Notes under the pieces: generated by a model | Databases searched by the model: none | Seen by the model: the letters and a program-made list of their open reading frames with translations, nothing else | What the model was told of the DNA's origin: nothing | Program-made: the position numbers and the translations under genes | Shown here: piece after piece, positions 1-8,254 of the stretch | How positions within the stretch are numbered: the first letter of the stretch is position 1 | Layout of the letters: each line of letters starts with the position of its first letter | From: Adineta steineri | Taxonomy: Eukaryota > Rotifera > Eurotatoria > Adinetida > Adinetidae | Direction of reading: 5' to 3' | Length of the DNA: 64,000 nucleotides | NCBI GenBank assembly: GCA_905250115.1 | Contig: CAJNOI010000007.1 | Coordinates: 1,099,566-1,163,565 of the forward strand

Positions 1-397
1 ATGTATTTGAAGAAAATTTCGATAATGAAGGATTTTGATTTAGATCTTGTACTGTATAACCTTGATTTAGAGATGTATTTTCTTTTAATTCTAATTCATT
101 CATTCCAAGACCAAAGACTTTACCAATGAAATTTTCAGGTAAATGTGAAGTCCATGACGAACATAAATCTAATGTTATACTTTCTGGTGTTTGTTTAATT
201 GCATAAGTATAGAATTGAGATAAAACATATCGAGCTCTATCATCAATATGATGAACAAAACGCGGTGTTGAATAAAATTCTGTATCATTATTTTCATCTT
301 CACGTATTAAATCAGATGTAGGATTTATTGATAAAGATTTTAAACTTGATGGTAAAAGGTTTTTTAAACGAGTAAAATCAAATTTTGATAAATTCAT
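1..397 (-). CDS. Methyltransferase-like protein, 5' part (runs off the window)
   Basis: Open frame on the minus strand from an ATG at 397 to the window edge, 132 residues visible. Residues around 84-112 read DLCSSWTSHLPE, then GKVFGLGMNE. This resembles the start of a class I SAM-dependent methyltransferase fold as found in a family shared by cyanobacteria, algae and plants (DLCSSWVSHLP..., VVGLGMN...); I recall that pattern rather than having searched it. The following YTVQDLNQNPSL matches the next part of that family. No intron is visible in this part. The catalytic half lies outside the window, so the substrate cannot be inferred. The start is the first ATG after an in-frame stop. Confidence 0.6.
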   Translation of the reverse strand, partial: MNLSKFDFTRLKNLLPSSLKSLSINPTSDLIREDENNDTEFYSTPRFVHHIDDRARYVLSQFYTYAIKQTPESITLDLCSSWTSHLPENFIGKVFGLGMNELELKENTSLNQGYTVQDLNQNPSLSKFSSNT

Positions 398-1165
398 TCG
401 TATACTAAATCAAAAATAGATGATCTAAGAGAAAGTAAGAGTATTAGAATTAGAACTAATGACAAAATTACATAAAAGATGTCAGTTTATTGCAATAATT
501 CAATGCATGTTTTAACACCTACTTCAAAATAAAATACGTAGGCATTACTATGTTCATCATATTATGCAATATAATATTTTTTGAGTATGTTTTTCCACTG
601 AATCAAATGACAATAATATGAGTGAAATCATACATATTCCATTAGATGAGAATTATTTTTTTTATCGATCTTTTTACACATCAATCTTGTTTAGTCATAT
701 CAATTAAATGGTGATTTACGTAAGTTAATTACAAATATAATTCCTTATTCAGATTTATATTATTTTCTTCCAAGTTTCATCTCATTAACATCGTCAAACC
801 TAATCAAAGAAATAGTTAATAATTAAAATCAAATTGTTTCATGTGATACTTAGATGATATACGATAAAATTAAAATGATTCTATTTATAAATAATTATAC
901 ATCAATAAAAGAATTATTTAAATGTATTCATGAATAATTTAAAATAAGATGGTTAGTATTATTTATCATATTAAAAATGTTTGATTTTCGTATTATTTCA
1001 AGATTTTGTTGAAGCTAAATTATCTTTCAATGATCTTATTGATAAATATAAACAGTATGGCGAGACAATATTATGAAAATAATCTTGCGCATTTACATAC
1101 GACGAAATAGTATCACGTGGATATGATAAAGAAAAACAAACTTTTTCTTTATCTATTTTATTTCA
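398..1165. other. Intergenic, AT-rich, nothing recognised
   Basis: No convincing ORF, RNA gene or repeat is visible. It is the upstream region of the methyltransferase-like gene. Confidence 0.5.
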
Positions 1166-1395
1166 TTTACATAGACACGTCTTCATCAAAACAAAAAGCA
1201 GATTCGTCATTAAATAATTTTCCAAAAAAGGATGATGCAAACTGATTAACTACAAATGGTTCAACAGGTTTAATTGCAAGTGAAAAAAGTACAGATGCAT
1301 CAACTTCATTAAATGCACAACCACAAACTCCAATTGATAAACATGATGATACATGGTGTGGTGGAATTTCACATGAAAATAAACAATGCAAATAA
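1166..1395 (+). pseudogene. Possible coding remnant, hydrophilic, one internal stop
   Basis: The plus strand reads as a hydrophilic Ser/Lys/Asp-rich peptide ending DTWCGGISHENKQCK before a TAA at 1393-1395, with composition typical of neighbouring genes. A TGA at 1243-1245 interrupts it and there is no obvious ATG or splice acceptor. It could be a terminal exon of a decayed gene. The minus strand is also open for 86 codons but looks less like protein. No family is recognised. Confidence 0.25.
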
Positions 1396-1588
1396 ATAAC
1401 GTTTCTGTTTTTTCTATTATTAATCAAGCTGTATTAATTTAAGAATAAATTCATGTACATAAACCTTTCGATTTATTATAAATTGTTTTTAAACGAAAAA
1501 AAAATGTTGCATGAAAAATTAAAGTGTTATACAGTACAAAAATGCAGGATTATGAATAAGAAAATGTCTTTTATTTGAACAAATATTT

Positions 1589-1816
1589 TTAATGCTTTTC
1601 GTCACCACTCTTTTCAGAATGTTCACCATGATCATGATTGTCTTCAGGATGTGTTGTTGCCGTTCCACCTCCTGTTGGGGCTCCATGTGTACCAGTAATA
1701 TTTGGTGCACCAGCACCACCTGATCCACCATGTTGAGCAGAACCACCTTTGCCAGTTGTATCACCATATGTTGTTCCATCTGAAGCAGTATCTTTGTTTG
1801 ATGATTCCGACGACAT
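1589..1816 (-). CDS. Small Gly/Ser/His-rich hydrophilic protein (hydrophilin-like)
   Basis: A single exon of 75 codons. The protein has no hydrophobic segment, is about 23% glycine and otherwise mainly Ser, Thr, Asp, Glu, His and Lys, and ends HDHGEHSEKSGDEKH. High glycine with high hydrophilicity is the compositional definition of hydrophilins, many of which accumulate in desiccation-tolerant organisms. That link is inference from composition alone; no LEA motif repeat is present. The His-rich C-terminus could bind metal. The ATG at 1816 is the first in frame, and the alternative overlapping frame on the same strand looks less natural. Confidence 0.5.
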   Translation of the reverse strand: MSSESSNKDTASDGTTYGDTTGKGGSAQHGGSGGAGAPNITGTHGAPTGGGTATTHPEDNHDHGEHSEKSGDEKH

Positions 1817-2588
1817 GATTTCAATTCAAAGAAAACAAAAGAGCGTTCGACTTGTAGTTTAAGAATAAAAGAAATGAAAGAATAATGATAGAGAATCTTT
1901 TCTTATTAATAGCACTTCACAATGAGAGAAAAGAGAAATAGAAAAATGATATACGCTTTCTTTTCTCTCGTAGAAACTTTTCTTCACGTTGTTGGGTCAA
2001 TGAGTTCAAAAATTTCTTCATGATAAAACGATGTCCCAAACAAATGAAAGGACATTAAATTATTCGATGGAGTACTAAAAAGAACTTATTTTAAGATATA
2101 TTTCCAGTATCAAATACGAAGAATATAATAAAAAAATCTAATGCGTAGAATAATAGTTTATTTTTCCTTTGTTGAAATAATGAGTCAATTTATTGTTGTT
2201 AAAACAATAAGTTGATATTTTTGTATGTTGACTGTTTGATAAAACAGTTCTTTACTTATTTTTATTTCTTACAAATCTTCAAAACATTATAATCAAGCTT
2301 TTTTTTAAAATCAATAAAACATATTTAAGATTTGCATTATTTTTAAAAAGAATCAGCTTGGATTTTTCCGATTATCGACATCATGTTTATTTCATTTCAA
2401 TAATATACACAACCTCAAATTCACAAAAAACTATCTTATGTTTTTTAGATAAAATCAAGAACAAAAATAATCAGTTCGCACATGTTTTATTTCTAAGATG
2501 ACTGTCGCAATGTCAAAAAGTATCGAAGTATTAGAGTAATGAAAATACTAATTCCAGTAGTGAAAGTTGCTGTCACATGCGCTGGAAT
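1817..2588. other. Intergenic, AT-rich, nothing recognised
   Basis: Upstream region of the small hydrophilic protein and downstream region of the RING/TRAF-like gene. I see no repeat or RNA gene. Confidence 0.4.
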
Positions 2589-3459
2589 TCATTGGAAATA
2601 AAAACGAATGAAGAGTAAAAGAAGTTTTCCCACAACAATACTTGGAATAAATACCAACAAACCCAATCCGATACCATTCTTCCTGTTTAACATATGAGAA
2701 TTCATATAAATGAGTAAAGATCCCACTATGAAGAAGACGGGAGTGGAAACCATTATGATTGAACTATCATTGATTGAGTTTAGAAACCATGGTGCAATGT
2801 TATGTAAAAGTCTAGTGAATAAAATGACTGAAACAAGACCAATGAATATGTTTCGAAACAAATAAACACTGATCGATATTATGCACGCTGAAAAGCCTCC
2901 GAAAAAAACTGGTCACCCATACAACAAAAATAATATAAAAAGCATCAAATGGATTCTTCACAATAAGAGTAATTATTGATAATAATCGATGATACCAAGA
3001 TAAATTATAATAATACATTTGCATTTCTCGTTCTTCTTCTGTTAAAGATGCTTGATTCCACACTTGAAATAAATTGTTATGTAATACAAGATAACTGATA
3101 TTCCTCTATGGCACATAATGGAAAATGACACTTACATTTAGAACACCTACCAAGATGTTGACCACATTCTTGTTCGTGTGCTTCGATTTCATTCATTAAT
3201 ATTAGATTTTTACAATATCGACATCAAATTCCAATATTCGACAGAAGACATAAAATTTGTGTTCACAGAATAGATTTTGACATGATCCACAAAAATGAGG
3301 TTGCCATAATAAACATGAACATATTGGACAGAAGAATTCTTTTGGTACACTTTCAGCATTGCATATGCGTTCATGATCGATATGTTCTATGTGTATATTT
3401 TTAGTAAATGTTGAATTAGTCATCATTTGATTCTCAACAATATTCGCCGTTGTTGTCAT
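2589..3459 (-). pseudogene. RING/TRAF-type zinc finger plus membrane segments, frame-broken
   Basis: From an ATG at 3459 the frame encodes VPKEFFCPICSCLLWQPHFC and then CQNLFCEH, a RING/TRAF-like Cys pattern. Near 3225 the reading shifts by one base into a frame giving CRYC and then CGQHLGRCSKCKCHFPLC, which looks like a TRAF-type zinc finger. A further exon from about 3063 starts WNQASLTEEEREMQMYYYNL and enters a membrane segment. It then meets a run of seven A (2902-2908, plus strand), where one extra base would join it to the last frame with several TM segments, ending at 2589. Two frame breaks suggest a decaying gene, although long-read homopolymer errors are possible. TRAF-type fingers usually mediate ubiquitin or receptor signalling; with membrane segments this could be a membrane E3. 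Confidence 0.45.
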
Positions 3460-3600
3460 TTAGTTATTTATTACAGTCAAATTAGTTATAGATATTTCAT
3501 AGATAAACTGGACATATTTTGATTATCTTTTTCGTAACGTCATGTGTATATTATTTGTCATTACAAAGATAAATATGACTTCTTTTTCTCAATAGAAGAG

Positions 3601-3735
3601 TGCGGATGTCGTTGTGGGTAAGGGTAAGGATGTGGATTAGGTGTGAACAGGGCGGTTGGTGTGAGTGGGTGTTCGATGATATGGGTGTGGATATCATAGA
3701 GTGCTCAAAGTTATACTCACATCCTCACCCTCATC
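3601..3735. repeat. TGTGGG-type hairpin element 1
   Basis: A GT-rich left arm (GTGGGTAAGGGTAAGG, GTGAGTGGGTG) is followed by a C-rich right arm (CTCACATCCTCACCCTCATC). Longer and more degenerate than the other copies. Confidence 0.5.
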
Positions 3736-3942
3736 TAGACATGTTTTAGTGTCATGAAGTGACATCTTATGACGCTACAACAATTCTTTGACTGCAAGAT
3801 GATTTAAAAGAACAACCGGAGTTGAGAGTTGTTCATCATTATACTCGTTGCCAAATAATAATTTTTCGTAAACACTCATTACATTTCAAAATTTACGCAC
3901 TTTCGCGTGAAAGTAAAATCTTAGTTTTATGTAAACAAATAG

Positions 3943-4248
3943 ATGGAATCTGGTTTAAAAGCAATTACATCAAGTGTTAATGCTGAATTGAAAGAAGATG
4001 AAACTGGGTCAAATCATAATCTACTAGAAAAACTACAAGAATCAAGGTTTTTTCAAACGGTCGATATTGAGCTATATGAAAACGGAAAAATTAAGAAAGT
4101 TTACAAGGATGTGAACTGGAGAGCGGTAGCTACAGTTGCCTTTGGTGTGGCTGCTGTATTTGGATTTATTGTGCTCAAGGCTGATACAAGAAGTGTCAAC
4201 CACATAATTGATCATATAGATAAAAATATCAACGCTACAAATAGATAA
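3943..4248 (+). CDS. Small single-pass membrane protein, unrecognised
   Basis: A single exon of 101 codons. Residues about 66-82 (VATVAFGVAAVFGFIVL) form one membrane segment flanked by a charged N-terminal part and a short polar tail, so it could sit with its C-terminus outside or be near tail-anchored. There is no signal peptide. ATG at 3943 follows TAAACAAATAG. No family is recognised and no neighbour suggests a job. The composition is like the local genes. Confidence 0.5.
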   Translation: MESGLKAITSSVNAELKEDETGSNHNLLEKLQESRFFQTVDIELYENGKIKKVYKDVNWRAVATVAFGVAAVFGFIVLKADTRSVNHIIDHIDKNINATNR

Positions 4249-4560
4249 ACCTTTTAATTTTTTTAAGCTTTAAGAATGTTGTACCGACACTGGCACTTCT
4301 CATTTAATCTTCTCTCACTCATTTTTCGTTGCAAGAATGAAATAAATTAATATAGATAAGTACTCTTTAAGCAATATAAAGTAGCAATGATGTTGATATT
4401 CAGTACAAGTGAAAGAGAAAAGTAGAAGAAAAGAAAACTATGCCATTAATGTTGCTGTTTTTTTCCCTTTTACTTATGTGTCATGCGACACACATATTTG
4501 AATCTATTTGCTATGGGAACACATTACTTTTCTTTTCAACACCAAGAGTAGAACACATAA

Positions 4561-4619
4561 TTTGAAGGCGTGGATGTGTGATATGTAACTATTTTCATCC
4601 ATACCCACATTCTCAAGAT
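4561..4619. repeat. TGTGGG-type hairpin element 2
   Basis: Left arm TTTGAAGGCGTGGATGTGTG, right arm CATCCATACCCACATTCTCAAG: an imperfect inverted repeat around a loop of about 15 bp. Confidence 0.6.
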
Positions 4620-4769
4620 GGTGCACTATAATTAGCAGATATACATGATGTCGTAATGTAAGGAATACTATTTATTAATGAATAGAAAAACAGTTCCTTC
4701 ATTTTCGAAGATAACACAATCATTATCTGATCATTATTTAAGAAAATTATATAACGAATTGAATTCATA

Positions 4770-4838
4770 CTTGAGGGTGTGGGTGTGGGTGTGAGACAAT
4801 ATCAATGTGTATATCCATCTTACTATCACATCCATGCC
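4770..4838. repeat. TGTGGG-type hairpin element 3
   Basis: Left arm CTTGAGGGTGTGGGTGTGGG (the clearest match to the arm consensus), right arm ATCACATCCATGCC. Contains direct copies of GGGTGT. Confidence 0.65.
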
Positions 4839-5295
4839 TAATCGAATATTATTTGCTGTGAATTTGTGGAAAGATTAGTAGTATTTCCAATTGAAAAATA
4901 CAAATAATATATTATGTCGCTCTTTTGATTGTTCATTGTAGGAAGGCAACATCTACCGATGAAAGAATATAAATATATGACTCACATGTTTTGTTATGAT
5001 AAATTGTATATACGTTATTGAATAATATCAAAATACATATGTAAAAAGTCAATTACTTTTACTGAAATATTTAAACAAAAAGAAAAAGATTCAAACTAGT
5101 TTACTTATTTTTATTCGTAAAAAAGAGAAGTGTCTGTCAGCTATTTTATTTTACTACTATACGATAAAGTAAGAATGTTAAATAAATTTACATTTAATTG
5201 TTATGCATTATAATAAAACTAAAAGTAATTTGATATTATTTTTCATCTGTTAGATAATCTAGAAGTTATTGTCGATACAGTTTATTCAATTCTTT

Positions 5296-5360
5296 AGGGT
5301 AGAGTGAGCGTGGGTATGAGTATTATACCCTTCACATACCCTCACCCACACGCCATACCT
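5296..5360. repeat. TGTGGG-type hairpin element 4
   Basis: Left arm GGGTAGAGTGAGCGTGGGTA, right arm TACCCTCACCCACACGCC: imperfect inverted repeat. Confidence 0.6.
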
Positions 5361-5595
5361 TCTTTTCGTTCGACAGTCATATTTCACAAATCTTCGTCGA
5401 ACTATCACCTTTATCTACTAAATTTCAACAAAGTAGTAACTTCATTCGTTAAATTGCAACAAAATATTCACTTTATTTACTAAATTTCAATAAAGAATTA
5501 GCTTTATTCATTAATTTTCAATAAAGAATTAATTTTATACATTAATTTTCAACAAACTAGTGACTTCATTTAGCCAGTCGATACTCAAAATCAAG

Positions 5596-6190
5596 AAGTT
5601 ATTTGCGTGAAGTGTAATCCTTTGGGAGATCTAGGTCTCCGTGAAAGATGTGATGCACAATGTAAAGAAGAAAGATATTATGAAACAATTACCCGAGGAC
5701 GTAAGAGAAAAAGTTTTAAAGAAAAATCGTTAAAATTTACTTTTAGAATGTGTACTTGTTTAAGTTTTGGTCCTGCATAACCAGGATGATGCTTCCTAGC
5801 GCAGTATCCCGTGAACTTTCAACAAAAACCGCCAGGAAACCAGTACAATGATCTGACGATCGGATCCGTTTTCAGAAATATCACGGAGCTAGCCGTTTCC
5901 GTGCTAGACTGTTCCACCTGGATAAATGTAATAGATGTCAAAAAGTAATAAGAGTGAATCATTATGGAATTCTTACTAACGTTGGCAATGTAAGATCGAA
6001 AAATTCTCTTAAATATATCTATAATGTTTTATTTAGATATATGATGTTGATTGTATGTCAACGCATAACATTGTAAACGAAGTTATCACTGACAAGAAAA
6101 ACTTCAATGTTTTAAATAAGACTTACATTAAACAAAAAGAAAAAATCTTATAAAGAAATCATAGTATTAAAATAACAAGAATTTATTAAT
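5596..6190 (+). pseudogene. Cys-motif gene fragment, copy 1 (contains a CCAGG/CCTGG element)
   Basis: The plus strand encodes a decayed peptide. Its first part is KCNPLGDLGLRERCDAQCKE, then a stretch with YYETITRGRKRKSFKEKSLK. After an interruption it resumes with DKCNRCQKVIRVNHYGIL. A second copy at 7503-7960 has the same order (NCEICSKVLRPSHYGIF). The paired CxxC motifs suggest a zinc-binding protein. In-frame stops and no start show both copies are remnants. The 3' parts (about 5940-6190 and 7680-7960) are also similar outside the coding part. The fragment precedes a reverse transcriptase remnant, so it may belong to a retroelement, but this is inference. Confidence 0.45.
5785..5920. mobile_element. 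CCAGG...CCTGG element 3 (intron-like insertion)
   Basis: A relatively GC-rich 136-bp insert, rich in short palindromes (GATCGGATCC, CACGGAGCTAGCCG), sits between CCAG and GGATAAATG. The second copy of this duplicated fragment (near 7690) lacks it. Removing it joins HN-QD-KCNRC in frame, parallel to HN-CEIC in copy 2. Its ends pair as CCAGG and CCTGG (inverted). Confidence 0.5.
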
Positions 6191-6250
6191 TTTTTAAATT
6201 ATGCTTTTTTGTTCTATATAACATAAAATAAGACAATATAACAAAAGAGT

Positions 6251-6750
6251 ATGAACAACATCATCATAGTTCTAGTGGACAACGGAGGCAAAACAATTAT
6301 TATGAACCGTAATGAGTACATAAAGAAGATAGAAGAAAAACTTGATGATTCAAAGACGAACAAAATAAAATATAAAATTGCAAAATTAAATAATAAAATA
6401 AAGAAATCAATAAAACACGAATTAACTTCAATTAATGACTTGTCAACTATCGGAGGGCAACCAAAAATGCATAAACAAAATAATCCTATGCGAATTATCA
6501 CCTGTGCAAGAAATACAATAACATCACTGATATCCAAATTTAACTTTTCGTTTATAAAACAATTATAAGAAACCATAGCTAATACCGTATCAAACACATC
6601 GAAATTCCCAGAAAAAAATTATAAAAATATAAACAAATCCTGATGAAAAGTTAGCTTGTCTTGATGTAGAAGATCTGTTCAACAACGTTCCAATCATCAG
6701 AGCTGTTGACATTGCAATTTATCGTAAAGGAAACTCAAAAAAATAGTGTG
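6251..6750 (+). mobile_element. Penelope-like reverse transcriptase remnant
   Basis: The open frame 6251-6568 reads VDNGGKTIIMNRNEYIKKIE early and LTSINDLSTIGGQPKMHKQN later. This matches the N-terminal RT core of Penelope-like elements (the 'KADKGN.VVIMD..Y' and 'P.PKIHK...PMRPI' patterns). Further on (6655-6715) comes CLDVEDLFNNVPIIRAVDIA, corresponding to the DV..LFTNVP motif of RT2. The stretches between are frame-broken and hairpin element 5 cuts the end. No YXDD catalytic motif is visible. In bdelloids, endonuclease-less PLEs (Athena) are telomere-associated; assigning this fragment to Athena is inference. Confidence 0.55.
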
Positions 6751-6808
6751 TAAGTGTGAGTGGTTATGACATAAGAGAAGACACCCATCCACACTTACAC
6801 CCTCATCC
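6745..6808. repeat. TGTGGG-type hairpin element 5
   Basis: Left arm GTGTGTAAGTGTGAGTGG, right arm CCATCCACACTTACACCCTC. It ends the visible homology of the RT remnant. Confidence 0.6.
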
Positions 6809-7383
6809 AAAATACATTCCATCTGATCCCGACCGCGTTTCATAATAAATATAAAATATTTTTAAAAATCAATTTAATTTAAACACAATTAATACAGGAA
6901 TATGCGAGTGTGAACTAGACGAAACCAGTAAATCTTCGTTTGATATTCAATTAATTATTTTTAAATCTCAACTAAAATTATTTGCACAATTATAACTTCT
7001 AGTAGTGCTCCATAGTCGTGGACCAAACTCATTTAAAACGATGTTAAACGAATTCAAATTAATTTCAAATTTAAATATTATGCCAGATTTTTCTGAACTA
7101 TTTTCAAAACTCGTTTATTGGTTTAAATGGTTCGATTATAACGCAAGCAGATAAAGAACCTCAAACGATATTGAACAGTTGGCTACCTGCTCAAGAAAAA
7201 GTTTCAAAAGAACAATCATTGAAACAGATTTTCGTTTTCTACGACAATCAATTTTACGAACCACTCGATATAATCTTGTAAGTTGAATTACGACGACAGC
7301 TCAGTATATTGTTAATATATTACGTATCAAAAAAAACGAACGTTAACAAAATTATAGATCAATCAAATAATAATATTAGAAAA

Positions 7384-7452
7384 ATGTGTAACTGGGTGTA
7401 TGTGTGGGTGAAGATGTTCTGTTTATACCTATCCACACCCACCCACATCCAA
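7384..7452. repeat. TGTGGG-type hairpin element 6
   Basis: Left arm GGGTGTATGTGTGGGTG, right arm CCACACCCACCCACATCC: imperfect inverted repeat. Confidence 0.6.
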
Positions 7453-7502
7453 ATTTTCCTCAAATAAATGATTATTTTATCTAACAATGGATCTTCAATA
7501 AA

Positions 7503-7960
7503 TCATATGTATAAAATGTAACCCATCAGGTGACTTGGGTCTCTGCAAAAAATGTAGTATACAATCAAAAGAAGAAAAATATTATGAAACAATTACCCGA
7601 GGACGTAAGAGATAAAGTTTCAATGAAAAATCGTTAAAATTTACCTTTAGAAGATACATTAGCTCAAGTACGAGTTCAACATAATTGTGAAATATGTAGT
7701 AAAGTTCTAAGACCAAGCCACTATGGTATATTTGTTCATGACGGCAAAGTAAGATCAAAAACGTTTCATAAAAATAGCTATAATATTTTATATAGATCTA
7801 TCATGTTGATTGCTTGTCAATGCATAACTTTGTAAACGAAGTTATCATTGATAAGCAAAATTTCGATGTTGTAAATAAGACATCTATTAAAAAAAAAGAA
7901 AAAATTTTACAAAAAAATGATAAAATTAAAATAACAAGACTTTATTAATTTTTTAAATTA
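7503..7960 (+). pseudogene. Cys-motif gene fragment, copy 2
   Basis: Second copy of the 5596-6190 fragment, without the CCAGG/CCTGG insert. It encodes KCNPSGDLGLCKKCSIQ, the YYETITRGRKR phrase (ending at a TAA), then LPLEDTLAQVRVQHNCEICS. The two copies share the phrase GAAACAATTACCCGAGGACG at 5681-5700 and again near 7590. The frames are interrupted, so this is a remnant. Comparison with copy 1 gives the insertion point of the element there. Confidence 0.45.
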
Positions 7961-8100
7961 TTTTTTTATTATTATTTATAATATAAAATTTATTCAGACA
8001 TGTTGATGCTAATTATAATAAAAAGATTTATTCGATATATATATATATATTATAAGCACAAATCTTATCCAAAAAAAAGATATTAGTAAGGTGATAAATT

Positions 8101-8190
8101 CTTGAGGGTGCGGATGTGGGTTTGTCTTGGGTCACACCCACACCAAGCAACAATTGCGATTACGCTTAACACTTGCACCCACACCTAATG
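8101..8190. repeat. TGTGGG-type hairpin element 7
   Basis: Left arm CTTGAGGGTGCGGATGTGGG. Two C-rich arms follow, TCACACCCACACC and CTTGCACCCACACCTAATG. It lies 65 bp beyond the 3' end of the ART-TIR-NACHT-HEAT gene. Confidence 0.6.
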
Positions 8191-8254
8191 TTGCAAAAAC
8201 TCTCATCTGAGGATCAACAATGAACTATTATGTAGCGTTATTCAACTTCCACAA

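Larger units (their letters stand above)
4249..5590. other. Intergenic, AT-rich, with three GT-rich hairpins
   Basis: Apart from the hairpins listed separately I see only AT-rich sequence. At 5409-5580 there is a degenerate series of short similar phrases (TTTATT..AAATTTCAACAAAG) repeated about five times with a spacing of roughly 40 bp. Confidence 0.4.
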
